Of a stretch of DNA of 64,000 nucleotides, positions 39,447-48,741 are shown in pieces. The DNA comes from Leisingera daeponensis. GTDB lineage: Bacteria; Pseudomonadota; Alphaproteobacteria; Rhodobacterales; Rhodobacteraceae. Numbering within the stretch: position 1 is the first letter of the stretch; every line of letters starts with the position of its first letter. The translations under genes and the position numbers were made by a program. The stretch spans positions 182,848 through 246,847 of the forward strand of contig NZ_JAHVJA010000005.1 in assembly GCF_019801465.1 (NCBI RefSeq), written 5' to 3'. The notes beneath the pieces are model-generated. The model worked only from the letters and a program-made list of their open reading frames with translations. It ran no database searches and was not told the origin of the DNA.

Positions 39447-40352
39447 TCAATCGGGCGCTTCGCTCCCGCCACGGCAGGCGTGCTGCAGATCTTGCGCAAA
39501 GAGCTCCACGGCATGCCGGAGAACATGCACGCGGCGGGTTGCGAGATAGAAAGTAGAACGCCACCGCATCTCGCTGTTCCTGATTTCCCTGAACTTGCCT
39601 TCCGCGACCCGCCTGCGGGCGAAATGCTCCGGCAGCGGCCCCAGGAAACACCCCGTTTCGATGAGCATCGCCATGGCCTCCATGTTGGCCACAACCGCCT
39701 TGGGCTCCGGCGAGCCCAGATCGGGCGAGACCAGCATGTCGTATGAGCGCTGGCACAGCTGATGCCGCCCGATGGTTTCGAGGCTGATTTCACTGTCCTG
39801 CTCACCGAACAATGGATGCCTCTGCGCGCAGTAGAGCCTGTGCTCTTCGCTGCACAGCTCGATATACTCCAGTTCCGGCACCTGATTGCGGAATGGCGCT
39901 ACGGCGGCGTTCAGCTCGCCGCTGATCAGCTGCTGCGTCAGGTCCGTGGGCGAGGCCACCACGATCTCGACCCTGACTTCATTCGGGCGTGCGAAAAACC
40001 GATGCAAGGCGCCCGCGAGATTCAGGCCTGGGAGACTGGCGATCGCATCGACGATGCCGATCCGCAGGTCTCCGGCGATCGTGTCCCGAAGTTCCAGCAA
40101 CTCGGCATCGAAATCGCGCGCGCTGCGCAGAATGTCGCGGGCTTTCTGATAGGCAATCTCCCCGCGTTCCGTCAGGCGGAAGCCGCCGCGGCCGCGTTCG
40201 CAGAGCCGGTAGCCCAAGGAGGTTTCCAGATCGCGGATGCGGATGCTGATCGCCGACTGGGTGATGCCAAGCGCATACTGCGCATCGGAAAACCCGCCGC
40301 ACTCGACGACGGTGACAAAGGTCTCCAACAGCGTGTTACGCAGCAGTTTCAT
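39447..40352 (-). CDS. LysR-family transcriptional regulator
   Basis: The 301-residue protein has the LysR helix-turn-helix LETFVTVVECGGFSDAQYAL then ITQSAISIRIRDLETSLGYRL, followed by an effector-binding region. It is divergent from the TRAP transporter-ureohydrolase operon, with 140 bases between the starts, and is therefore its likely regulator. The region in front of its start is AT-rich (AAATTATCAAATGTGAAGATTAGCAATGTG). Confidence 0.9.
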   Translation of the reverse strand: MKLLRNTLLETFVTVVECGGFSDAQYALGITQSAISIRIRDLETSLGYRLCERGRGGFRLTERGEIAYQKARDILRSARDFDAELLELRDTIAGDLRIGIVDAIASLPGLNLAGALHRFFARPNEVRVEIVVASPTDLTQQLISGELNAAVAPFRNQVPELEYIELCSEEHRLYCAQRHPLFGEQDSEISLETIGRHQLCQRSYDMLVSPDLGSPEPKAVVANMEAMAMLIETGCFLGPLPEHFARRRVAEGKFREIRNSEMRWRSTFYLATRRVHVLRHAVELFAQDLQHACRGGSEAPD

Positions 40353-40494
40353 AGCACGGTCCTCCCTGCGGTGCGGCGGCCTTTACATGAAATTATCAAA
40401 TGTGAAGATTAGCAATGTGATATTTTTTCATGCTTCGGCCCATGCTGAGGTGTCTTCCGACCCTGTTAACCATGCCAACTGGGAGGAGACCCGC

Positions 40495-41511
40495 ATGGCC
40501 CTTAGCTTGAAACACCTGAAAACCACCGCCGCGGCGGCGCTGCTGAGCCTGGCGCCGGCCGCCGTGTTTGCCGAGGACTGGAAGTTCGCCATCGAGGAGA
40601 TTCCGGGCTCGATCATGGACGCCTATGCGCAGGAGTTTAAAAAGCGCATCGAGGCGGCGACCGATGGCGATGTGACCGTGACCGTTTATCCGATGGGCAC
40701 GCTCGGCACCCCGACCGAGACGGTGGAGCAGGCAGCGGAAGGCGTCATCCAGCTGACCAATGTGTCGATCGGCAACCTGGGCACCATCGTGCCGGAAAGC
40801 CAGGTGTTCCTGCTGCCCTACCTGCTGCCCTCCGACCCGGCGGCGGTCTCTGAGATCCTGAGCGGCTCTGAGACCATCTATGGCGCGCTGAACGAGGACT
40901 TCCAGAAGCGCGGCCTGGAAATCATGTCCATGTATTCCGAGGGCCCGCAGGTCTGGACCACCAACCGCGAGATCCGCACGCCGGAGGATTTCGAGAACTT
41001 CAAGATGCGGGTGATGGTATCGCCGATCCTGCTGGAGACCTACAAGAACATGGGCGCCAGCCCGACGCCGCTGCCATTCGGGGAGGTGTTCGGCGCGCTG
41101 CAGCTGGGTGCAGTGGACGGCCAGGTGAACCCGATCCCGACCATTGAGGAGATGAAGTTCTATGAAGTCACCAGCCATCTGATCTGGGCCGGCGAGCAGG
41201 AACTGGTGACCACCGTGGTCGCAGGCTCCGACTGGTTTGCCAGCCTGTCACCCGACCGCCAGCAGCTGCTGCGCGGCACCATGGCGGATATGACCGGCTT
41301 TATCGACGGTGTTGTGACCGAATTCAACCAGCAGCGTCTGGACGTGATCAAGGACGCCAAGCCCGGCATCGGCCTGGTGGTGCTGAACGAGGACGAGCGT
41401 GACGCCTTCCGTGCCCGCTCGGGCGATACCGCGGCGGCCTATGTGGAAACCGCCGGCGCCCGCGGCCAGGAGCTGCTGGATGCGCTGCAGGCGGAACTGG
41501 CGGGCAACTGA
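40495..41511 (+). CDS. TRAP transporter substrate-binding protein (DctP-like)
   Basis: A Sec signal peptide (KTTAAAALLSLAPAAVFA) leads to a DctP-type binding protein: YAQEFKKRIEAATDGDVTVT, VYPMGTLGT, and MRVMVSPILLETYKNMGASP followed by TPLPFGEVFGALQLGAVDGQ. The helix carrying the carboxylate-binding Arg of many TRAP proteins reads FKMRVMVSP. GGGAGGAG precedes ATG 40495. TRAP systems take up organic acids and related small molecules by ion gradients. The co-transcribed ureohydrolase suggests a guanidino acid as ligand, for example guanidinobutyrate (inference). Confidence 0.92.
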   Translation: MALSLKHLKTTAAAALLSLAPAAVFAEDWKFAIEEIPGSIMDAYAQEFKKRIEAATDGDVTVTVYPMGTLGTPTETVEQAAEGVIQLTNVSIGNLGTIVPESQVFLLPYLLPSDPAAVSEILSGSETIYGALNEDFQKRGLEIMSMYSEGPQVWTTNREIRTPEDFENFKMRVMVSPILLETYKNMGASPTPLPFGEVFGALQLGAVDGQVNPIPTIEEMKFYEVTSHLIWAGEQELVTTVVAGSDWFASLSPDRQQLLRGTMADMTGFIDGVVTEFNQQRLDVIKDAKPGIGLVVLNEDERDAFRARSGDTAAAYVETAGARGQELLDALQAELAGN

Positions 41512-41564
41512 GCCCGCTTCCGGCCCTGCGCGCTTTGCGCGGGGCCAATCCAAGGGAGGATATC

Positions 41565-42173
41565 ATGCTACATGCCAAACCCGCTCCCTTCGGCCTTCTG
41601 GGCAAGATTGATGGCGCCATCGGGCGTGCCGAGGTCTGGATCCTGGGCTGGGGGATCATCCTGATGGCCGGCAACACCATCGCCAATGTCTTTGGCCGCT
41701 ACGTGTTCAACCAGTCGATCTATTTCTCCGAGGAACTGAACGAGTTCCTGATTGTCACCGTCACCTTCATGGGGCTGGGATATGCCACCCGCAAGGGCAT
41801 CCATATCCGCATGTCGGCCATCTATGACGCGCTGCCGGTGAAGCTGCGCAAGGGGCTGATGGTGGTGATCGCCGCCACCACCGCGGCGATGATGGCACTG
41901 CTGGCCTGGTATGCGCTGGAATATGTGCAGAAGGTCGCCAGCCGCGGCCGCATCACCCCGGCGCTGCAGCTGCCTCTGTATCTGACTTATGTCTGGGTGG
42001 TGCTCGGGCTGGCGCTGACCGCACTGCAGTACCTGCTGACCGCGCTGCGCAACCTGAATTTCGCCGAGGAGGAGATTTACGTCTCCTACCTGGAGGTGGA
42101 CAGCTACGAAGACCCGGAAACCGCCGCGGCCATCAAACGGCATGAAGACGCTGACGGGGAGGAAAAACCATGA
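41565..42173 (+). CDS. TRAP transporter small membrane subunit (DctQ-like)
   Basis: The 202-residue protein has four predicted helices; FNQSIYFSEELNEFLIVTVT, FMGLGYATRKGIHIRMS and similar are typical for DctQ. AAGGGAGGATATC precedes ATG 41565. It overlaps dctM by four bases. Confidence 0.9.
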   Translation: MLHAKPAPFGLLGKIDGAIGRAEVWILGWGIILMAGNTIANVFGRYVFNQSIYFSEELNEFLIVTVTFMGLGYATRKGIHIRMSAIYDALPVKLRKGLMVVIAATTAAMMALLAWYALEYVQKVASRGRITPALQLPLYLTYVWVVLGLALTALQYLLTALRNLNFAEEEIYVSYLEVDSYEDPETAAAIKRHEDADGEEKP

Positions 42174-43450
42174 CCGAACTGATGCTTGCCGTGATGATCC
42201 TGCTGCTGCTGGCAGGGTTCCCGATGAAGATGCCGCTGATCTCGGCGGCGGTGCTGGGCTTCCTCGTCTACTTCCCGGATATGAGCCTGCAGATCCTGGT
42301 GCAGCAGATGATCGGCGGCGTGAAGCCCGCGGCGCTGATTGCGGTGCCGATGTTCATCCTGGCCGCCGACATCATCACCCGCGGCCATTCTGCCAACCGG
42401 CTGATCGACGTCGTCATGAGCTTCATGGGCCATATCAAGGGCGGCCTGGCGATTTCCGTGACCTCGGCCTGTGCGCTGTTCGGCGCGGTCTGCGGCTCGA
42501 CCCAGGCAACTGTGGTGGCGGTCGGCGGTGCCATGCGGCCCAGGATGCTGAAATCCGGCTACAAGGACAGCTTTGCCATCGGCCTGATCGTCAATGCCGC
42601 GGACCTGGCCTATCTGATCCCGCCCTCCATCGGCATGATCATCTATGGCGTGGTTTCGGGCACCTCGATCTCTCAGCTGTTCATCGCGGGGATCGTGCCA
42701 GGGCTGCTGATCGTGGTGCTGTTCTCGGCCTATTGCATGGTCTACGCCTACCGCCACGACATCCCGGTGCTGCCGCGCGAGGGCTGGGGCCAGCGCTTCA
42801 CCGCCATGCGCCGGGCGCTGTGGCCGATGGGCTTTCCGGCGATCATCGTGGGCGGCATTTATGGCGGGGTGTTCTCGCCCACCGAGGCCGCCGCGATCTG
42901 CGTGCTTTATGCGGCAGTGCTGGAGGTGCTTATCTTCCGCTCGGTAAAACTGCGCGACCTCTGGGACATCGCGCTGTCGACCGGCGCTATCACCTCGGTG
43001 GTGTTCATCCTGATCGCGGCGGGCGCGGCCTTCAGCTGGACGCTGAGCTTTGCCCAGGTTCCGCAGCAGATCATCGCCTCGCTGGGGCTGGATGAGGCCG
43101 GGCCGTTGATGGTGCTGGTGGCGGTGAACCTCGCCTTCTTCCTCGGCTGCATGTTCGTCGACTCGATTGTGGTGATCCTGATCCTGGTGCCGATCTTTGC
43201 GCCGATGATCAAAGCCGCCGGCCTCGATCCCGTGCTGGTCGGTGTGCTGATTACCCTGCAGGTCGCCATCGGTGCCGCAACCCCGCCGTTCGGCTGCAAC
43301 CTGTTCACCGCCATCGCGGTGTTCCGCCGCCCCTTTGTCGAGGTGGTGCGGGGCGTACCGCCCTTCCTCGTCATCCTCTTGCTCGTGACCGGCCTGCTGG
43401 TCGCCTTCCCGCAAATCGCCCTGTTCCTGCCGGAACTGGCCTATCGTTAA
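42170..43450 (+). CDS. TRAP transporter large permease (DctM-like)
   Basis: The 426-residue protein has about a dozen helices. Typical segments are AVPMFILAADII, GSTQATVVAVGGAMRPRML, DLAYLIPPSIGMIIYG and FLGCMFVDSIVVILILVPIF. It forms the ion-coupled channel with DctQ. The ureohydrolase gene follows after 18 bases. Confidence 0.94.
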   Translation: MTELMLAVMILLLLAGFPMKMPLISAAVLGFLVYFPDMSLQILVQQMIGGVKPAALIAVPMFILAADIITRGHSANRLIDVVMSFMGHIKGGLAISVTSACALFGAVCGSTQATVVAVGGAMRPRMLKSGYKDSFAIGLIVNAADLAYLIPPSIGMIIYGVVSGTSISQLFIAGIVPGLLIVVLFSAYCMVYAYRHDIPVLPREGWGQRFTAMRRALWPMGFPAIIVGGIYGGVFSPTEAAAICVLYAAVLEVLIFRSVKLRDLWDIALSTGAITSVVFILIAAGAAFSWTLSFAQVPQQIIASLGLDEAGPLMVLVAVNLAFFLGCMFVDSIVVILILVPIFAPMIKAAGLDPVLVGVLITLQVAIGAATPPFGCNLFTAIAVFRRPFVEVVRGVPPFLVILLLVTGLLVAFPQIALFLPELAYR

Positions 43451-43468
43451 GAAAAACGGAGAACCAAC

Positions 43469-44434
43469 ATGTCTGCACACGGTTACGAATCCGGCCGCCT
43501 GAACCTGCCCTTTGTCGGCATCGCCACCTTCGGCAAGAAGCCCTATGTCGAGGATTGGGACAACATCGACGCCGATGTTGCGATCCTGGGCGCGCCGTTT
43601 GACTTCGGCTGCCAGTTCCGCTCCGGCGCCCGGTTCGGCCCGCGGGCAGTGCGCGAGGCCTCGACGCTGTTCAGCTTCGGCCATGCCGGCGCCTATGACC
43701 ACGAGGATGACGCCACCTATCTGGGTGCGGACGTGCGGATCGTCGATCTGGGCGATGCCGACATCATCCACACCAAGACCGAGGAGAGCCACGCCAATAT
43801 CGAATACGGCGTGAAGAAGATCCTGGACGCGGGCGCGCTGCCCGTCACCATCGGCGGCGACCATTCAATCAACATCCCCTGCATCAACGCCTATGCGGAG
43901 GACTGCGAAAAGAACGGCCCGATCCACGTGATCCAGATCGACGCGCATCTGGACTTCGTCGACGAGCGCAAGGGCGTCACCGACGGCCACGGCAACCCGA
44001 TGCGCCGGGCGATCGAAAAGGATTACGTCTCCGGCATGACCCAGCTGGGCATCCGCAACGTGTCCTCGACCGCCAGGGAAGGCTATATCGACGCTCGCGA
44101 GCGCGGCTCGGACATCCTGTCGGTGCGCCAGGTGCGCAAGCTGGGGACGGACGCCGTGCTGGAGCGTATCCCCGAGGGAGCGCGCTATTACGTGACCATC
44201 GACATCGACGCCTTCTGCCCGTCCATCGCGCCCGGCACCGGCACCCCCAGCCACGGCGGCTTCCAGTACTACGACGTGCTTGAGATTCTGCAGGGCCTCA
44301 GCAAGCGCGGCGATGTGGTGGGAATCGATATGGTGGAGGTCGCCCCGGCATATGACCCCTCCGAAAGCACCCAGATCCTGGCGGCTCAGCTGTTGCTGAA
44401 CTTCATCGGCTTCATCTTCCACAACAAAGGGTAA
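43469..44434 (+). CDS. Agmatinase/guanidinobutyrase-family ureohydrolase
   Basis: The 321-residue protein is a binuclear manganese enzyme of the arginase superfamily, releasing urea from a guanidino compound. Metal-binding motifs are GGDHSI, IDAHLDFVDE and DIDAFCPSIAPGTGTPSHGG. The last motif has Cys-Pro where Asp-Pro is more usual, and DAHLD replaces DAHSD. Candidates are agmatine, 4-guanidinobutyrate, 3-guanidinopropionate or guanidine. The AruH/AruI-like genes 10 kb away would make guanidinobutyraldehyde, so guanidinobutyrase (product 4-aminobutyrate) is the best fit. It is the last gene of the TRAP operon. Confidence 0.88.
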   Translation: MSAHGYESGRLNLPFVGIATFGKKPYVEDWDNIDADVAILGAPFDFGCQFRSGARFGPRAVREASTLFSFGHAGAYDHEDDATYLGADVRIVDLGDADIIHTKTEESHANIEYGVKKILDAGALPVTIGGDHSINIPCINAYAEDCEKNGPIHVIQIDAHLDFVDERKGVTDGHGNPMRRAIEKDYVSGMTQLGIRNVSSTAREGYIDARERGSDILSVRQVRKLGTDAVLERIPEGARYYVTIDIDAFCPSIAPGTGTPSHGGFQYYDVLEILQGLSKRGDVVGIDMVEVAPAYDPSESTQILAAQLLLNFIGFIFHNKG

Positions 44435-44480
44435 GCGTCTCCTCCCGCTGTGTCTGCAGCCGCAGATGCAGTGCAAACCT

Positions 44481-44507
44481 GGCGCGCCGGCGGTAATTCG
44501 GCGCGCC
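44481..44507 (+). terminator. Hairpin after the ureohydrolase gene
   Basis: GGCGCGCCG pairs with CGGCGCGCC around a 9-base loop, about 45 bases after the stop. There is no U-tract. Confidence 0.5.
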
Positions 44508-44659
44508 GGGCATGAAAGTCGGCTCAGGTCCGCGATCCTCAGGCGACTACAGCAGGCGTGGCCAAGTCGCCATGTGCGCTGTCCGCCGCGAGCAACGCCC
44601 CGGACTGAACCGCACCTAGTTTAGCGGAGGCTTCAACTCCTGAGTAGAAAGAAGCCACA

Positions 44660-44858
44660 ATGAGCAAGGCAACAAACAAATATTCCCCGAGGTTCGCGAA
44701 CGTGCGGTGCGTTTAGTCCTGATCAACCAGGACCAACACACTTGCCGCTGGCAGACAATCATGTCGATCACCGCGAAAATCGTCTGCTCGGCGCATACAT
44801 TGAATGGGTAGTTAAGAAGGCAGAAGTCGACAGCGGCAAGCAGGCTGGCGTGCCGCAA
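44660..44858 (+). pseudogene. Remnant of an IS3-family orfA transposase gene with frameshifts
   Basis: The start reads MSKATNKYS, then a missing base shifts the frame to PEVRERAVRLVLINQDQHTC-RWQTIMSI, and a second shift gives WVVKKAEVDSGKQAGV. Concatenated, these match the start of IS3-family OrfA proteins (MSK-x-NKFSPEVRERAVR and KKAEVDSG). Similarity stops near 44858 and no orfB is found, so only a decayed fragment is left. Confidence 0.75.
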
Positions 44859-44984
44859 ATTCGACTGCGAGTTCTGTTCGACAGTTTCCAGCACCTCAGC
44901 AACGGCCTCAATGGATTCTTGCACTAACCAGTTCTGCCGCCCTCACGGCGGGCAAAGACTGCAAGGTCACCTAAGTGACGACAA

Positions 44985-45154
44985 CGCAAGAAAACCGTCT
45001 GATACGACAAGCGGAGATACAAAGCCGGAACCGCATTGAAATCATGTTCGGCAGGCTCAAGGACTGGCGGCGGGTCGCCACACGATACGACAGATGCCCG
45101 AAGGTCTTCCTCTCAGCAATCGCCCTCGCCGCAACCGTCATCTATTGACTATGA
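44985..45154 (+). pseudogene. C-terminal remnant of an IS5-family transposase gene
   Basis: Codons read RKKTV, a TGA stop, then YDKRRYK; after a one-base deletion they continue RNRIEIMFGRLKDWRRVATR-YDRCPKVFLSAIALAATVIY, a TGA where Trp is expected, and Leu-stop. This is the conserved end of IS5/IS427-type DDE transposases. Two stops and one frameshift make it a dead fragment. It lies about 130 bases after the IS3 remnant. Confidence 0.85.
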
Positions 45155-45904
45155 GTACTGAACCTAGCCAATGCCGTAATGCCGCCTGCTAATTGTCGTC
45201 GGCTAGGAACACTGCGTCGATGAACTTAATTTTGGACATAGCGGGCTCTTTCCCAGGGCACCGCGCCGTTCTGCTCCCAGCGGCCGTTTCAGTCAACAGA
45301 CCAGCCGGATCATCATTCGAGCGAGTATTCCTTTCTCACGCCAGCGCTTCCACCGGCTGTAAAGCATCGTTAGCGAACCTCATTCAGCAGGAGCGTCTTG
45401 CCAGCACAAACCATTGCCGTTTAAAAAGTTTATCCGGCTCAATACGCGTTGGCCATCGAAGCGATGGTTCGCAGTGGTGCCTGAGAAAGAAGGGTGCAAA
45501 ACGCGCCATCTGCGCGTCCCTTATCCAGAAAAGATCAGACAAGCACACCACTCGTTTTCGATCTCTGAATCACTCAACACACCGGAAACCAATGTATCCT
45601 GACCTTAAGCGAACCTTCCTCAATGGCGAAACGTTGTACCAAGTCCTTGACGGGAGGGGCGGGAAGTGTGAATTCACCGCACCTGCGAGCACAACTCCTC
45701 CGGCTTGTGAAAACTGACATTCACAGTAAACATCGGTAACAACTAAATGTGCGAGCAAGAATTCATGCAAGTCTTCGCACCACCTCTCCTCATCCCAGTG
45801 TCAGACAAACTTACAAAAGTGAAGCTAGAACGGATCGCAGGTACCACTTGGATTGTTCCCTCAACAAATGAGGTGCATTGTCAGTCGAGGGAAACTTGAA
45901 CCAC
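45155..45904. other. Gene-poor stretch after insertion-sequence remnants
   Basis: This ~750-base stretch is less GC-rich than its surroundings. It contains an open frame of 174 codons from 45193 on the plus strand and overlapping shorter ones, but none shows a motif, signal peptide or a ribosome site that I would trust. It is probably decayed mobile DNA. Confidence 0.45.
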
Positions 45905-47257
45905 CTAAAGCAGATCCATGAAACCATAGCAGGTGTACGCTAATGGCAGGTAATGGCGGCGGTATTTAGGGATGGGGAAGTTTGCGGGTTTGTTTTGCAT
46001 AAGCTTAGGCATAGGCGCGCGGCAGGGCATGCCGGCTGCAACTCCCGCAAGCAGCCGCCCGGTATAGGTTGCCATGGCCACGCCGCCGCCATGGTAGCCG
46101 AACCCGGTCCAGGCGCGCTGCCAGTCTCCAATCTGTCCGGCATAAGGTGTCAGTCCGCGGGTCACGCAGACCAGGCCGCTCCAGTGATAAGCGGTCTCCG
46201 CGTCGGCTAAGGCTGGGAACATCGCCTCGAAATCGCAGCGGATCCGGCGTCGCATCTGCAGCATGGAGCCAGGGGTGATGTTGCTGGAGCCACGCATCCC
46301 GAACAGCACCCGGTTGTCCGGCAGTAGGCGGAAGTAGTGCAGCAGGTTGCGGGTGTCAAAGGCGATGCGCCGGGTGGTCCAGCCTTGGGCCTGTTTCTCC
46401 ACTTCTGTCAGGGGGCGGGTCACCATGATATGCGACACCACCGGCAGATAGCGCCCGGACAGCCAGTCAGGCAGGTTGTCGCTGCTGTAGCCGTTACTGG
46501 CTACGATCAGGCGGTCGGCCTGGATCCGGCCCGAAGGCGTTTCAATGAGGTAGGTGCCGCCGGATTGCTCCTGCACCGAGAGCGCCGGGGTACAGCCGCG
46601 GATCACCGCGCCGGCCTGCTGCGAAAGGCGGGCCAGGCCAGTGACGTATTTGGCTGGATTCAGGCCGAAACCATGGGGCAGCATAAGTCCGCCGTGGAAC
46701 CCGTCGCCGTGCAGGCCTTCCTGACGCATCTCCTCGGCAGACAGCACCGGACAGTGCACCCCGGCATAGCGGCTGAGGCCTGCGGCCATTTCCGGCAGGG
46801 CGCGGGCCGCGCGGGGGCTGTGGGCCAGGCAGTATTCGCCGTCCTCCTGCGCCTCCGCCGCGATGCCGCCGGGCGAGGTGAGATCGCGGACCAGCGCAAC
46901 CGCCTCCTTCTGGGCGCTGTAGAAGGCGCGCAGATCGTCCTCGCCGAAGCGGCGGATGATGGCGCTGTCGCCCAGCTTGGCACCGCCGAAGCCGCAGAAG
47001 CCGGCATTGCGCCCCGAGGCGCCCCAGCCGGGCTGGGCTGCGTCGATCACCAGCGGCGCCTCGCCATGGTCGCGGGCCAGATGCAGTGCCGCGCTGAGGC
47101 CAGTGTAGCCGGCGCCAATTATCGCGACACCCACGCGCCGGTCACCGTCCAGCGCCGGATAGGCAGGGGCGGCGGGCAGCGTGGCGTCCCAGTAGCTGCC
47201 GACTGGGACTTCGGTGTCGTAGGCGTGGGAGTCGTAGATGCGGCGGAGGTTCTTCAT
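45905..47257 (-). CDS. FAD-dependent amine oxidoreductase (PuuB/OrdL-like)
   Basis: The 450-residue DAO-family protein has the dinucleotide motif VAIIGAGYTGLSAALHLARDHG and GWGASGRNAGFCGFGG, and near the C-terminus GFGYHGGGVAMATYTGRLLA. The N-terminal SYWDATLP is typical of gamma-glutamylputrescine oxidases and related enzymes. It is the last gene of the putrescine operon. No gamma-glutamylputrescine synthetase gene is present here, so it may act on another amine or rely on a synthetase elsewhere. Confidence 0.87.
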   Translation of the reverse strand: MKNLRRIYDSHAYDTEVPVGSYWDATLPAAPAYPALDGDRRVGVAIIGAGYTGLSAALHLARDHGEAPLVIDAAQPGWGASGRNAGFCGFGGAKLGDSAIIRRFGEDDLRAFYSAQKEAVALVRDLTSPGGIAAEAQEDGEYCLAHSPRAARALPEMAAGLSRYAGVHCPVLSAEEMRQEGLHGDGFHGGLMLPHGFGLNPAKYVTGLARLSQQAGAVIRGCTPALSVQEQSGGTYLIETPSGRIQADRLIVASNGYSSDNLPDWLSGRYLPVVSHIMVTRPLTEVEKQAQGWTTRRIAFDTRNLLHYFRLLPDNRVLFGMRGSSNITPGSMLQMRRRIRCDFEAMFPALADAETAYHWSGLVCVTRGLTPYAGQIGDWQRAWTGFGYHGGGVAMATYTGRLLAGVAAGMPCRAPMPKLMQNKPANFPIPKYRRHYLPLAYTCYGFMDLL

Positions 47258-47284
47258 AGCGCTGGTCCGCTCCTGCAGCCCCGG

Positions 47285-48712
47285 TCAGGGGGCAGAGATC
47301 ACCTTGGTTTCGAGAAATTCGAGGATGCCTTCCCGGCCGCCCTCGCGGCCGATCCCCGACATCTTGACCCCGCCGAAAGGGGAGCCCGCGCTAAGGAAGG
47401 CGCCGTTCACATTGACCATGCCGGACTGCAGGGCACGGGCAACGCGGCCTGCGCGGGCGCTGTCGCCGGTCTGCACATAGGCCGACAGGCCGTATGGCGT
47501 TTCATTGGCGATGGCGATGGCTTCTTCCTCGCTGCTGAAGGGGATCATCACCAGCACCGGGCCGAAGATTTCCTCCTGCGCCACCCGCATGTCGTTGGTC
47601 ACATCAGCGAAGATGGTGGGGCGGGCATAGTAACCAGTTTCAAAGCCTTTTGGCTTGCCGGGGCCGCCGGCCACCAGCCGCGCGCCTTCGGCGATGCCGG
47701 CCTCGATCATCTCCTGCACGCGGGCATACTGCTGCGCGCTGGACAGCGGCCCCATATGATCGCCCGGTTCGGCCGGATTGACGAAGGTCATTTGCGCGCA
47801 CTTCGCCTGCGCCAGCTCCACCGCGCGGTCATAGACGCTGCGCTCCACCAGCATTCGGGTGGCGGCGTCGCAGCTCTGGCCGGTGTTGATGAAGCAGGCC
47901 TCGACCCCCTCGGAGATCGCGGTTTCCAAGTCGCAATCGGCAAAGACAAGGTTCGGGGATTTGCCGCCCAGCTCCAACGCCACCTTCTTGACGGTTTCCG
48001 CTGCATCGCGGGTCACCGCGACCCCGCCGCGGGTGGAGCCGGTGAAGGACATCAGGGCGACATCCGGGTGGCGCGACAGCGCGGCGCCAACCACCGGGCC
48101 TTCGCCTTGGACGAGGTTGAAGACGCCCGCGGGCACGTCGGCCTCGTGCAGCACTTCGGCATAGAGGGTCGCCGACAGCGGTGTCAGCTCGGAGGGTTTC
48201 AGCACCATAGTGCAGCCCGCAGCCAGTGCAGGCCCCACCTTCAGCACGATCTGGTTGATCGGCCAGTTCCAGGGCGTGATCAGCCCGCAGACGCCAGCCG
48301 GCATCCGCACCAGCGTGTCGCCGTTGAGCAGGGTTTCCTCGAAATCGAGCGCCTTCAGGTCGGCGATGATGGCCTCCAGGTGGTCGATGCCGACCTGCGC
48401 CTGCATCTCGCGCGACATGGTGATCGGGGCGCCCATCTCCAGCGAGATGGCCTTTGCGAAATCATCCGCGCGGGCGGTGTAGACCTCCAGCACCCTTTCA
48501 AGGAGCGCAATGCGGTCTTCGCGGCGGGTGGCGGCAAAGCCGGGCAGCGCAGCCTTGGCTGCGGCCACGGCGGCATCAACGTCAGCTTCGCTGCCAAGCG
48601 CGAGGCGGCCAAGGGACTGTTCGGTGGCCGGGTTGATCACCTCCGCCGAGGCGCTGCCGCGGGGGGCGGTCCAGCGGCCGCCGATGTAGAACTGGGACAT
48701 GTTATACTGCAT
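47285..48712 (-). CDS. NAD(P)-dependent aldehyde dehydrogenase
   Basis: The ~475-residue enzyme carries TPWNWPINQIVLKVGPALAA, the catalytic Glu in ALELGGKSPNLVF, and the nucleophile Cys in FINTGQSCDAATRMLV, with EEIFGPVLVMIPF later. In the putrescine operon it would oxidise 4-aminobutanal to 4-aminobutyrate; it could also accept 4-guanidinobutanal from the arginine route (inference). The ATG at 48712 has GGAT at proper distance; an upstream in-frame ATG at 48745 overlapping the permease stop is also possible. Confidence 0.92.
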   Translation of the reverse strand: MQYNMSQFYIGGRWTAPRGSASAEVINPATEQSLGRLALGSEADVDAAVAAAKAALPGFAATRREDRIALLERVLEVYTARADDFAKAISLEMGAPITMSREMQAQVGIDHLEAIIADLKALDFEETLLNGDTLVRMPAGVCGLITPWNWPINQIVLKVGPALAAGCTMVLKPSELTPLSATLYAEVLHEADVPAGVFNLVQGEGPVVGAALSRHPDVALMSFTGSTRGGVAVTRDAAETVKKVALELGGKSPNLVFADCDLETAISEGVEACFINTGQSCDAATRMLVERSVYDRAVELAQAKCAQMTFVNPAEPGDHMGPLSSAQQYARVQEMIEAGIAEGARLVAGGPGKPKGFETGYYARPTIFADVTNDMRVAQEEIFGPVLVMIPFSSEEEAIAIANETPYGLSAYVQTGDSARAGRVARALQSGMVNVNGAFLSAGSPFGGVKMSGIGREGGREGILEFLETKVISAP

Positions 48713-48741
48713 TGCCGTATCCAATCTGGTTTGAGGGCGGG

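Noticed and set aside
45193..45717. Open frame of 174 codons after the IS5 remnant
   Set aside because: Composition and lack of motifs suggest chance in decayed DNA; kept only as a described gene-poor stretch.
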